Shown here in pieces: positions 10,470 to 23,096 of a DNA stretch of 28,198 nt. The stretch's first letter is position 1. Every line of letters begins with the position of its first letter. Position numbers and translations under genes: made by a program. This DNA comes from Beroe ovata (lineage: Eukaryota; Ctenophora; Nuda; Beroida; Beroidae), in contig CAMPET010000171.1 of assembly GCA_946803715.1 (NCBI GenBank), positions 100,689-128,886 of the forward strand. Direction: 5' to 3'. Below the pieces are notes generated by a model. It was not told the DNA's origin and ran no database searches. It was given only the letters and a program-made list of their open reading frames with translations.

Positions 10470-11406
10470 AGACGCGTTCAATGGTATACAGGTCTATCAC
10501 TTTGTTGTTAATGGCTTCGTTCTTGAGGGTTGCTCTCGACTCCTCGCCCTTGATGTTTACCATGAATTTTTCACTATAAATTACCGCCCTTTCGAGGAAA
10601 TTATAAATGGGGGGAAATGGTGATTGGTGATACTTTTAGTCGCCCTAGGGAAACTGATAGAATATCAGTGGATTAAGCCCCATTTTTGTGTGATTTATTT
10701 TATTCCATTAGCTAAAACTTGCTTCATTGAGTCAACTGTAGTGCTCAATTGCGTTTCCAAGTCTGCAAATCCACAATTTCTTGTATCAAGAGTCCTTCCA
10801 GCCCTATATCTCTAGATCTCTGACCTTTACAATAATAGGTACAGTGGAAATGTATAACCGACTTAGTGCTTTTTCTGATTCTTTGACTCTCCATTACTGT
10901 GATTAATTATGTAGTTTTATTATATCCAAAAACAATTAAGAATTGTTTAAGTTTCGCAGCCACTCAAATGCGTATAAATGATTTGATATGAAATTTATCC
11001 GCAGCCCGTCCGTGGCGGTGCCCTGAGGTTATAAGAAGAGCCATATTCTGTCTTGTGTAAAATAAATGCTTTTTCCATCTTGTATGAACTACGAAGTCGC
11101 ACCGAGCCATTGATGTTAAAATCTCTTACTTACCACGACATATTAACATCCATTATAAACAAACTGTATGTACAAACTTTCTGTTTCTTTGAAGGAGTCA
11201 TAATCATCAAAACTGTANGACATAGAGACAAGCTGTGCAAATTTTGATGATGAACCGACTTCATTAACATGGTGTAATGACGTCACGAAAATCGCAATTT
11301 TCGCTATTTGGTACATTTTTATATAGTATACGCTGGCAAACGTGTTTTTACAAACACACGTAATGACTCAATCATTACTTTGGGACTTCATATCTGTTCG
11401 AAACAA

Positions 11407-11504
11407 CACTGCCCTCGGCCCTTCGGGCCTCGGGCAGTGCTCCCGGCCCTCCGGGCCGGGACCACGCCCATTTTTTCCGTGGCTGCGGGCGCTTGCCAGC
11501 GCCC
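11407..11504. other. Four consecutive GC-rich hairpins
   Basis: Four stem-loops follow one another in an AT-rich spacer. They are CACTGCCC/GGGCAGTG (11407-11439) enclosing GGCCC-TTC-GGGCC; TCCCGGCCC-TCC-GGGCCGGGA (11441-11461, perfect 9-bp stem); CCACG/CGTGG (11462-11482, 11-nt T-rich loop); and GGGCGC-TTGCCA-GCGCCC (11487-11504). It may be a structured RNA, a repeat fragment or a foreign insert. I recognise no known RNA family. Confidence 0.6.
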
Positions 11505-12339
11505 TGATTGTGATTTGCCCACTGCTGTGTTCATAGTGAGGATTGATATGTGGTGAATGGTAATAATGGACTGGACATATTATTAAATCCTCTCATGACA
11601 ATGCACTCTGTGTGTCAGTGTGTACGATGAAGAAATAAATGTCATGTACATTTTACACTTCCTCAAACTATCTGTGCCACTGCCAGAATGCCAGATTCTG
11701 GTAGCAAGAGCCAGGGAAGGGGTGTGACAAAACATGAGTGTGGTCTCAACACCTATATTATTAACTTGTTGTTGTTACTGACACATTGGTGATGTCACTG
11801 GGCGGTCATTGAGCGAGCTATGAGCTTACACACATACTGTCCTAGTTTCCTAACAGCTCAGAGACAGAGCGTCTATATGGAGTAAAGCACATCATCTATG
11901 GGACGTTCTTCAGAGCCTGTGGAGCCGAAAAACTTATCAAAATCGTGGTACAAGTACCACCATAATAAGGTTTCGTTCATGATGCCCGCCGACGCCCGAT
12001 AGTAGAACCCATACTATGGTATATACACTTCGTGATATCAGTGTTGTTTGACATCACGACTGTCAAGTGTGAGGAGGGAGGATGTAGCGCTGATTTTAGA
12101 GGGGTTTCCAGTTGACAGTCATAGACAGATCTAAGAGTTGAGATTATCTCGGGATATTTCCTCTGAACGTTCTCTCACGATCATCAATACATCTCTTCCA
12201 ATGATGATCATTCAATACACACACTGTACGCCTGGCTGTTTCCCCGTACAATATGCTATGCAAAATTAGAATATGTGAATGGAGGCTCCGTTTAAATATC
12301 ATATATTTGTACGAGATTTTAATACATATCATGTATGTA

Positions 12340-13348
12340 CTATGTGCGGGGGGCACCAGTGAGTAAGTGTACAGACACCATGCATAGTTACTCACGTGGT
12401 GGGTGGGTATCGAAATTTTCAAATACAGTTACTCACGTTACAGTTACTCATAGCAAATTTGTGGGAAAAAGGGTGGTATCTCAAGCTGTATGGAAATTAC
12501 AGTTACTCTAATTGTGAGTAAGTGTAGCAGAAACCGCAAAATTCATTTATTGAACTCGTGAAATACCACAGGATGTGGATTCGAAAAACGCTAATAAGAT
12601 ACTGTAGGTATGATCTTATTATTAACTCAATTTACTACTGGTCCTACAGTGATACCAGTGAAAAGCAGGTTAAATCGCAGCAAAGATGGAAATCAAAACC
12701 GGAAACAAAATGATGAACGGTATTGAGCCATAACGATCTGCCTGCAGATAGGTATCAGATTACGATATTTTTAGACAAAACGGCAGGACCCTGTCGTTTC
12801 AGCGTTGAAAGTTTCAATGCTGTGTTTGGATTATTTCGAAGCGTGTTTTATGTTTTTCTCGATTTGCATATTCCATGCTGCATGCATATCCGATACAATA
12901 GAATAATTTAAATTTCTTATTTTAGTGGCACATCAACCGTTGTTCAATAACAATGCTCGGAGATGGCTCACTTGTGCATAATGTACTGTACTGATTGTGG
13001 GCTGGCTAAGGAGGAGTGGCCTTCACCTCTCAAAAAGAAAGGAGATTGGCTTTGCACCCATTGTGGGTGTGAAAACTAACCATGTGTGATGCTACAGCTA
13101 AAAAATGTAAGAGAAAAAGGCGGTCGAGTTTTCTCGAGTCTTCTTGAGTAACTAATTTGTTTTTAATATCGGCCAAAACAAAGAAAATTGGGGTGGTGTC
13201 GACAAAATTTTGACAAAAACAGTTAGTATAATTGGGTTAAATATGAGTAACTGTAATTAGGGGTGGGTGGTGTCACTGGAGCTTGGCAAAGTACAGTTTA
13301 TCACCATATATGTCTGTACACTTACTCATTGGTGTCCCCCGCTATGTG
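12340..13348. mobile_element. 995-bp terminal-inverted-repeat DNA element with 7-bp target duplication
   Basis: The element spans 12347-13341. Its 31-bp ends (CGGGGGGCACCAGTGAGTAA... inward) match as reverse complements at 29 of 31 positions. It is flanked by direct repeats CTATGTG at 12340-12346 and 13342-13348. Multiple subterminal copies of (A/C)AGTTACTCA-like motifs occur inside the left end (near 12386, 12427, 12441 and 12500), with the reverse form ATGAGTAACTGTA near 13243. Such subterminal arrays are typical transposase-binding sites. No transposase is encoded, so it is probably non-autonomous. The superfamily is not assignable from what I see. Confidence 0.8.
12963..13079 (+). CDS. 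Small CxxC...CxxC reading frame inside the TIR element
   Basis: A 38-codon frame starts at the ATG at 12963 and ends with TAA at 13077-13079. It contains two metal-knuckle-like pairs (C9-x2-C12 and C31-x2-C34) and the string GDWLCTHCGCEN, which resembles the start of a RanBP2-type zinc finger without the second half. A stop 15 nt upstream of the ATG closes the frame. It lies wholly within the 12347-13341 element. It could be a transposon-encoded micro-protein, a captured exon remnant or chance; I do not assign a function. Confidence 0.3.
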   Translation: MAHLCIMYCTDCGLAKEEWPSPLKKKGDWLCTHCGCEN

Positions 13349-15208
13349 ATATGTCCACGAACCTTAATCTTATGAAAAATATTCTACACTGCACAGATTT
13401 TCTTCTCAGATTCTGATAGTGGCATATTGTGTCCCTCTGTGAGGAATGTGATATGGTGTTTCATTTGGTGTCCAATGTACATGAGGCAGCCATTCGAGCA
13501 CCGTGGGAAGGCGGGCTTCCTTCCCAGACTTCTCAATTCTCATTTACCCCAGTTTCAGCTGTACGGGTCATGCAACCTACACTGATTATGCTCCTTTTTC
13601 TCGAATGATTCATCTTCTTACTTAACCCATTCATTTTCTCAGATCAGCAAAGTTCATCAAACTATTATCATCTTTGTTAATCTCACTTCATCTAGTAAAA
13701 GCAGTTTTGGAATTGAAACCAGGCAAAACTTTATCAAAAACAATCCAGTTCGTTCCACTTTGCTATAAACTGATGATTCCAACGATGCCACTCACCACAA
13801 TGTATCCTGTAGAACTCAGGCATGCTTTGTTCTAAATTTCTCCCCCTATTATTAAAGTCCCCCCCCTTGTGTTGAAACTAGTACCCCCCACAGTCCACAA
13901 TATGGTCAGTGCAGATGTATAATGTATCTGATAAGTCATTTGCCCGGTGATGTAGAACTTGATTATCGTAAGGTTTTTTCCATACGGTAACCCAATACTA
14001 CCTCTGGCGGCTGATAATCAACTCCTATCACATTTAGTCCGGACTTTTTTTTGGGGGTAAAACAATGACCTTTGACCACTATGGTCTATTATAGTGCTAT
14101 ATTGATTAGATTTGACACCATTCGGCCATGTTTTATCACCATTTGTGGCATGATTGTGACATGTATCGATGAATGAACGTTGATGTCATTCAACACACGT
14201 GTTAATGATATATGAACACAATATGTTAACGAACACAATATGTTAACGAATCATGATATTTTACAATGTTACGTAATCACTGATTTGCTAAAATCGCCAA
14301 ATGAATAACCTTGCTTTGCATGGCATGGATACGTGTTCCATGATAATGAAAGAGGCTCAAAGAGATGTGTGTGTGTTTGTGTCTGTGTGTGTGTGTGTGT
14401 GCGTGTGTGTCTGTGTGTGTGTCTGTGTGTGTTTGTGTCCTTGCATCTGTGTTTGTATATGTTTGTGTCTGTCTGTTTGTGTTTAAGATCATTGGTCACT
14501 GCAGACTCTGATATTGTTGTAGATCTCAGACTATGATAATATCACGGCATGATGTAATACGGTAGTAGTTATGAAGTTTAGGGCGTATCCCAATTTACAT
14601 AGAGTATACTATAATCATACATCATGTCTTTACATTCCCTAATGAAGGGTCCACCATGCCGATGATAAGCCCCCCTCCTTCTCCCTTTTCCTTGTGATGA
14701 TATCACTGCCACGCCAATTATATAGTGTACGCGTGTCATAGTGGTGTCATAACGGTGTCATGTTCATGCTGGTGTCATTACGGTGATACTTGTATGTGGA
14801 TGAGGGGCCCATCACTTGCAAATTGCAATATTGACAGTGAAGAAGGTTTGGAAAAATCCGTCCGAATATTATGCTTTTTATTCACACGAAATGCACAATG
14901 GGGCATTGACCAGCGACAGAGACCACATGGCAGTCGATCATGATGCACGAATATGGCAACACATATGCCCAAATATGGGCATGTCCACGTCACTCTGACG
15001 TCACGGAGCATAGCCCCCCCCATATGGTAATCTGACACTGTGTTTACCTCCTGGTGGATTGTGAACGTGCTGAATGATGAACTTTTGATTTGAACTATCA
15101 CTCAACTGGGAAACTCATGGAATACTTCCTTTGGTTTCTGGATTAGATTACATCATCTCCGAAATGGATTAACCCAAATAATCTAAACCACCACAACTAC
15201 TTTAACTN
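13349..15208. other. Spacer upstream of RAP1 exon 2
   Basis: No recognisable gene. The spacer holds C-tracts (about 13842-13888), a 17-bp tandem duplication (14214-14230 and 14231-14247, unit GAACACAATATGTTAAC), a GT microsatellite (14366-14485) and a CRE-like TGACGTCA (14996-15003), and ends at an N (15208). Open frames on both strands at 14725-15101 match nothing known to me. Confidence 0.5.
14366..14485. repeat. (GT)n compound microsatellite
   Basis: About 120 bp of TG dinucleotides interrupted by TTTG and TCTG units. The several overlapping Cys/Val- or His/Thr-rich frames here are repeat artefacts. Confidence 0.9.
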
Positions 15209-17514
<2,306 letters not shown>

Positions 17515-17575
17515 AATGTGAGGATGCGAGTGTTCTAGCAGGATGTGTGTGTAAGTGTGTGGGGTGCCACGCTGC

Positions 17576-17607
<32 letters not shown>

Positions 17608-18094
17608 GTGCTACTTATATCAGCATGTTACTGACATTATTATGGGGTCGAACATTCACACTGAGATTTACAAGCATTTTCCTGACATGATTGACATGTA
17701 TAATTATACGGCACTTGATTCATCAAGTAACTGATTGACGAAGCACCAAACATTATTACACGTTATACGAAACAGTATCCTTGCCATTCCACGTACCATT
17801 GCTGAGGTCTATGCAAGAGCCCAATTCCGGGGGAGTATAGAAGAATGTTTCCCTCCCTTTCCCCTGCTGTTGCGATGTTCACACTACTCTGTCGCAATTC
17901 CGGGCCTCTTTCGCCACAATTTTGTCTTGAAAAACAACTCAGTGTATTGGAATTTGATTTCCAGCATTTTTGTACACCCTTTGATCCGCGATCGGATATT
18001 ATCTTCTACTTATCCCCCATCCCTTTTGGTACTGTATTGCATGGTTTTTGACACATCTCTTGTCACAAAGCAGTTCTAACTCGTCATCCTTCAG

Positions 18095-18181
18095 ATTTTT
18101 GTTGATTTGGTGCATCAAATAAACAGCAAGAATCCGGGACCAGGGGAGCGGAAGAAGCGAAAGGTGTGTGCTCTCTTATAA
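18095..18181 (+). CDS. RAP1: Second RAP1 terminal exon (6b), polybasic CALL tail
   Basis: After a CATCCTTCAG acceptor (AG at 18093-18094) a 28-codon exon in the same phase as exon 6a encodes IFVDLVHQINSKNPGPGE, then RKKRKVCALL and TAA. It is a clear homologue of exon 6a (IFIDLVRQINSKTPGP shared core), so the two arose by tandem exon duplication. Here the tail is polybasic (ERKKRK) directly before a CALL CAAX box, like vertebrate RAP1A/B tails. A GTGTGT after the AAG at 18161-18163 resembles a donor, but reading on gives a perfect CAAX and stop, so it is called terminal. AATAAA at 18569-18574 is the first canonical signal I find after either terminal exon. Confidence 0.88.
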   Translation: MFVDLVHQINSKNPGPGERKKRKVCALL

Positions 18182-20200
18182 AGCCCACCTACCATCATTC
18201 ATCTCCAGTTCATTCCTGCCCTGCGATAAGCTAGATATATGCTATTACAACAATATCCATTATTAGTGTTAATATACCGAGTGTGTTGTGAATACAATTC
18301 AATATATAGAGAGAGATAGACACCAATCGTGAAATCGGGGTGAGTTTTTTACTGAAGAAATAGTAAAAACTTTGGGAGTGCGCGTCATTCCAAATGATAC
18401 TGCCCTGTTTTTCATCTTTATTTTTCGAGCGTCTTAATATGATATTAATGTTTGACTAGTTCTTGGAGTTACATAGACGGTTTTCATATTTCTTTTCCTT
18501 AAAATTCTTTTCCATATATCATTCTTAATCTATACGTCGAGCGTCAACTTATGCGTGATAATGGATTCAATAAATAATGACATTTGCTGTTTTTGGCAGG
18601 TTCAATGCTGTTTGCGCAAAACTTTACAAGCTTGTTTATCTGAATAAGTAATGATTTTCATTAGTATTAAACCAGTCCTGCTAGAATGTACCTTATTAAG
18701 GTAACCTTAACCACCATAAGGCTGGAAACTTGTATAAAATTTACTGAATTGACGACTATTTTTATTAGGCAGTTTAAAGTTTATTTTTGATACAGTCTTA
18801 AAGAACATCTCAGCTATTTTGTGTCTTAACATTTTCCCTATACCACACTCACAAGCATGCTACAAACCTGGATTGATAGACTATGGTTTAAGCTATAAAA
18901 GCGTTATACAATCGTTGAAAAGTTTGTGTGTTACTTTTCCAGCTTCAATACACAGCTTCTATACCATGATAACAATCTTAGAACGCCAATTTTTCCGAAG
19001 GCTGCAGTACAGAGTCATATATTGGTTTTAACCCCTGAATGATCATTCTTCACAAGTCCATTGGAGTATAATGTAGGTATCTCTTTTTCCGTTTTGAATT
19101 TAACTCTGCATTGTGATCAAGCTGATTGATGCATGGAATGGTGTGTAATCTCCTCATATTATTAGCCCTATCTTTTGTAAATAATACATTAATTGTTAAG
19201 TTTAATCAATGAAGTAATAAAATGAGGTTGATTTTATTTGTTTAGGAAATTCGTCAGCTGAAAGTTGTGCGTTGAAAATACACAGCTTATGAAACTTTGG
19301 AACCAATTTCTGCCAGATGAAGTGATTGTCCCAGGCTTCAATATCGGAACCATGCCTGTCCCTGAAGGTAGTGTAACGGATGTACTGGCCGCACCGTTGT
19401 TTGTACATGCAATAGCTAGCTTAACTTAGGCGCGCGTGATTTCAAAGCTGATTTTGACCATCAGTGCAACAAAATCAAGCCATGCGCGTTACGCGAAGTT
19501 GTAACATTTTATATTTTTGGTACAATATGCCAAATAGTGGCACATCCCGGCTCCATGATCAAAAAAACATCTTCACACGACAACTCCTCTATGGTAACAA
19601 GGATTGACACCACCATCTCCTTCATGATAGTATTAGTATATGTTATTCATAGGGATGAGAGTCTAGCAATAGTCAATTGAGTCAAAACTCAGAATTTCAA
19701 CCAAAATTCCCGTTCACAAGTGAATTTTCGAGACTCTAAATGCAGTGTCGCTTTAACAGCTGAATGCAGGATCAGGTGAGTGGTCACGGGTTACACAATC
19801 TAATATCTGAGAATCCTTATCAGTAGGCTCTGACGTGAAACACGATATGGAAACCTCAAGTTAAATACAATCCGATTGTCATGTGATGTCTCCAGTTCTC
19901 CACACGTCACTCCGTTCTAATTCCACACTTCGAATAAAAAATTCGTACGAGACTTTTGCAGCTCAGGCGTTTGAACCATTTCGTCAGTATTTTGATCGGA
20001 AGTGTGCTTAGCATGAAAGCCCAACATTTTTCCCGTCAATAATTAGGAATAGTACCCATCTGTAGAAATTGATCGATCTGATACTTTTAATTGTAAGTTT
20101 CAAGTTGAAGTAGAGACGCTTCGGTGTTCAAATCCGACACCATAGATTATCGAACATCACGTACATGTATCTCATAATATCTCCTATAAACAGGAACACC
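18182..20200. other. Spacer between RAP1 and the DRAM-like gene
   Basis: AT-rich with a probable RAP1 3' UTR (AATAAA at 18569-18574). A slightly more GC-balanced block at about 19230-19420 contains a 68-codon minus-strand frame that I cannot identify. An imperfect GCGCGC-containing inverted pair lies at about 19431-19495. An acceptor-like AAACAG (AG at 20192-20193) lies 7 nt before the next start codon. Confidence 0.5.
18569..18574 (+). terminator. Poly(A) signal AATAAA, RAP1 long isoform
   Basis: 388 nt after the exon 6b stop. No canonical AATAAA occurs between the two RAP1 terminal exons (17515-18094). Confidence 0.4.
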
Positions 20201-21332
20201 ATGTCTCCTGAGAGAAACTGGTTCCAGTCCAGGAAGATAGCACTGCTGCAGTGCCTGCTGACTGTCGCCACTACATTCACTTGCTATGTGGTGGCACTGG
20301 CAAAGGGCCATGTCAAGCTGTGGCCCATTCCCATGATATCGTATTGTGGAGTCTACGCTCCAGAGAAGTACATCTTCTCCATTGGGCTGGTTTGTGCTGC
20401 ATTTCTCATGTTCCTGTTCATCTGGATAGTTGGTGGGTAAAACATACTATTTGTGTTTTGTCTGCATTGTCTATACCTAATATGGGTCGCATAGTAGCTA
20501 TGTGCCCAGTGCCCACGTAAAACAGGCAATGTGAACTGTAAAGGTCACATATAGACTGCAGCCAAATCACCCTAATATTCTATATACGATGTTCATCTTG
20601 ATGTTTGTTTCAGAAACTGCAGGCAAGATCTACTCGTCCAAGTTTGCGGCTTGGGCACTCGGCTTCCCATGCTCCATTGGTTTAATGGTTCTGGCTGTGT
20701 GCAACTGTGTGGAGGAACCAACACTACACTATATCGGGGCTGCTACGTACTTTGTCTGCTTTGCTATCTGGTGCATTGTGTGCAGCTTCAAAGAACTGTC
20801 GGTGAGTGTTATATCGAGAGTTTTGGTCTATTACAAGGGCTTCGCCTATACCTACTCATTACTTCAGCTATGGCTCAATATAATCTAAATATAATACCTA
20901 TTATGGTTGGAAAACTCGATAACAATGTTTAGTTGGGACTTTTAGTTGAGAATTGGTCTGACATGAATGCAGGAGGCAATGTTAAATGGTCTTGAATGAT
21001 GTATGTTTTTTCCATGGAAAGCTTGGCAAACTCCTGATATCTCATTCCCTCAGTATGAGTCACTGCAGAGAGATTGGTGGATAGAAGTAAGGAAAGTTCT
21101 GGCTGTTATGATCACCATATTCACGATTGTCATGCTGTATCTACTGGTCATTGCTAAAGAATCAATAGACAAAGGCAGGATATCGATTTGCGAGTGGGCT
21201 GCTGTTATTTGTGCAGAGTTTTTTGTCGGAACATTCTTCTTTGACCTTGGAAAGGAATTCTACATTGAGCAGGTCGAGGTACCAAAATGTGATGATGAGG
21301 AGTCATGTGACAAAGAAATGATGTACAAATGA
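20201..21332 (+). CDS. DRAM: DRAM/TMEM150 (Frag1/DRAM/Sfk1) family six-pass membrane protein
   Basis: The exons are 20201-20432, 20614-20801 and 21054-21332 (TGA), joining in phase 1 then phase 0, for 232 aa (DRAM1 is 238, DRAM2 266). DRAM proteins are lysosomal membrane proteins that promote autophagy; TMEM150 members act at the plasma membrane. TM1 runs from about residue 14 to 34, with the family string CYVVALAKGHV. The family loop PMISYCGVYAPEKYIF matches the DRAM pattern P-x-IS-x2-G-x2-PPE. TM2 ends exon 1, TM3 and TM4 are in exon 2, and TM5 and TM6 (CEWAAVICAEFF...) are in exon 3, ending in an acidic Cys-containing tail. The start at 20201 is chosen over an in-frame ATG at 20165 because homologues begin close to TM1 and an acceptor-like AAACAG lies between them. 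A duplicated exon 3 follows at 21513. Confidence 0.82.
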
Positions 21333-21512
21333 GGGAACAGGAATATCAATGACAATTAACACTCCCTACAAGCATTGCCTCCTCATTCATCTTGGATTCA
21401 ATTCTTGCTAACTTATCAAATAACTTCAAGATAATAGGTGACTCAAGGTTATGAGTAAACCTACAACCTTATGCAAAAATTTTGCATTGACCCAATCAAA
21501 ACATCCTCCCAG

Positions 21513-21800
21513 ATAAGCTATCTGAAAACAACAATATGGGTAACAGTCCGGAAATTTCTGGCACTTTCGAATCTGACATTCAGCATATCCATGGCTGTTT
21601 TCTACTTGATGGGGTACACTAGTTTAGACTGGCCAGTGTCAGTGAGTGAGTGGCTGGTTCTACTCTCAGTGGAGTTTTATACCCTCACATTCTTTTTTGA
21701 TCTGGGAGATAAATTCTACATTGAGCAGATCAAGGAAGAGAATAACATAAAATACTCCCTGATAATGGAGGAGGATAATGGAATTATTGAGTTCAATTGA
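21513..21800 (+). CDS. DRAM: Second terminal exon (3b) of the DRAM-like gene
   Basis: Behind a TCCTCCCAG acceptor (AG at 21511-21512), an open 95-codon exon in phase 0 aligns residue-for-residue with exon 3a from its first codon. WVTVRKFLAL corresponds to WIEVRKVLAV, SEWLVLLSVEFY to CEWAAVICAEFF, and FFFDLGDKFYIEQ to FFFDLGKEFYIEQ. The tail differs: longer, acidic and Asn/Ile-rich, ending GIIEFN. Spliced to exon 2 it would give 235 aa. Both copies retain frame, acceptor and stop, so alternative last exons are the simplest reading. A recently silenced copy or a separate truncated gene are alternatives. Confidence 0.8.
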   Translation: MSYLKTTIWVTVRKFLALSNLTFSISMAVFYLMGYTSLDWPVSVSEWLVLLSVEFYTLTFFFDLGDKFYIEQIKEENNIKYSLIMEEDNGIIEFN

Positions 21801-21902
21801 TTGATTCAATTCTACATAATTTCTTTACGATTTTTCTTGATCATTTAATTCCCTTTTCATGATTAATTTATGTATATTTTTGATATCAATTTATGTGCTT
21901 GA

Positions 21903-22012
21903 TATGAGGTCCATGACTGTGGTATCTACACAGCACTTGCAGACTTGCTTGGGGTAGTGATAAAAGTTGGCTTCTTTGTATTCTGTACTTGGCAAGACGA
22001 GCTAAAGAGTAG
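21903..22012 (+). other. Possible extra exon or exon remnant, hydrophobic
   Basis: An open stretch reads YEVHDCGIYTALADLLG, then VVIKVGFFVFCTWQDELKS, and ends at a good donor-like AG|GTATGT (22011-22018). The hydrophobic profile and acidic-aromatic spacing resemble the last membrane segment encoded by exons 3a and 3b, 100 bp upstream. There is no clear acceptor before it and no start codon in frame. It may be a decayed third copy or an unrelated exon. Confidence 0.3.
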
Positions 22013-22909
22013 GTATGTACAAGGATAATGATATTGACACATGCGATCTTGAAGGTAGTCTATCATCTATATCAAAAACTCATCAAGTCTGTTTGTATCT
22101 TCACAACGAAATGCACATGCAAGTTTTCAGCTAAAATACATGTTGCTAACGTTATGAGTGGAAATAGTTGCATGTGTCGATAGTAATTTCTGAGTTGTTG
22201 CATTTGTTTTTTGGAGTGTTCAGAGGTGTGTGAACAGTAAATAAGTGGTTTCACACAAGTCTAAACACCTGGCACTCATCATAAGTTTTACACAGCATTT
22301 TGATACTCAGTAAACCTATCATGGGCAGGCTCTCTGTTCTACATCATAATTTAAGCTGAAATAACTTCTACATAACTTCATAAGTTCTTGTTTGACTCTA
22401 AATGAAAAAGTCAAGAAACGTATAAACATAAAAAGTAAGGGGACTTGCAAATTATTTGACATGTTATCAGCCACTTGACGTCACACAGCAAGGTATTTGG
22501 TGTGACATTCCTTGTCATCTCCATATCGACCACACCTGCAACTTTTTAGGCACTTGACAGGTTTTCTAGTTGATTCATAAGATTGTGCTTAATGCTTATG
22601 CAAAACAAAGCACTGGCTCATTTTTTCAATTTGTATCACTGCAAAGCTAAAGTCGTCTGACACACTCAAACAGTGGGTCAGTGGATATATCCTAAAATAA
22701 CAGTCAGCTAGGCAATCACAAAAATAATCAGAGTAATAATTTGAATTAGCTGATAGCTATCATGTATCACGAAAATCACAAAAAAAATCACGAAATCGTG
22801 ATTTGTCTGACAATTGTCTGCAATTTGAATGAATGAATGCATCATATTTGTAGAATTTCTCCAGCTCTTTACCCGTAATAGCGGGATTTCATTGCAGAAA
22901 CATAATACA
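22013..22909. other. Spacer with no recognisable gene
   Basis: AT-rich sequence with a CRE-like TGACGTCA at 22476-22483 and short CACGAAAATCAC-type repeats near 22765-22800. I see no coding exon. Confidence 0.5.
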
Positions 22910-23057
22910 TTGTAGGATTTTACCCTACCGTCGGTGCGCGCGATTNGCGCGGATTCAAACGAGGCAGAATAGCAGCTGGGTTATCATTTTATTGCGGAAT
23001 TACAATTGCGCGGCGCCGACGGTATACTTATACTGGTATAGTAGAAAAAACCCTACG
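22910..23057. mobile_element. Copy of the TTGTAGGRTTTT-ended element, with an N inside
   Basis: It begins TTGTAGGATTTTACCCTACC at 22910 and ends with a degraded reverse complement (AAAAAACCCTACG near 23046-23057) interrupted by a TATACTTATACTGGTATAG insertion. Internal strings GCGCGGATTCAAACGAGGCA and AGCAGCTG are shared with the arms of the 3483-4602 inverted repeat. The 9-bp flanks are inverted (ACATAATAC at left, GTATTATGT at right) rather than direct. An N lies at 22946. Confidence 0.65.
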
Positions 23058-23096
23058 AGTATTATGTGCTCATACTCCCGCGCTCGCGCTGCGTAT

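Larger units (their letters stand above)
8317..12339. other. Spacer between RPUSD2 and the 995-bp element
   Basis: About 4 kb without a recognisable gene. It contains a promoter-like cluster (8929-8989), a (CA)n tract (10398-10469), an N (11218), a CRE-like TGACGTCA (11278-11285) and four consecutive GC-rich hairpins (11407-11504). Open frames here (for example 9765-10067) match nothing I know and are not supported by splice sites or composition. RAP1 exon 1 was looked for here and not found. Confidence 0.5.

Noticed and set aside
10230-10623. Several overlapping frames with poly-His-Thr or poly-Cys-Val
   Set aside because: They are produced by the (CA)n microsatellite at 10398-10469 on both strands.
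14269-14536. Frames rich in Cys/Val or His/Thr around 14.4 kb
   Set aside because: They are produced by the GT microsatellite, with no splice sites or homology.
14725-15101. Overlapping 72- and 107-codon frames on opposite strands
   Set aside because: Neither resembles a known protein and both lack flanking signals.
17735-18079. 114-codon frame between the two RAP1 terminal exons
   Set aside because: No homology, and it overlaps an alternative open frame. It is treated as intron or 3' UTR.
20115-20145. tRNA or SINE B-box-like GTGTTCAAATCC
   Set aside because: No cloverleaf stems can be folded around it, and no convincing A box lies at the right distance.
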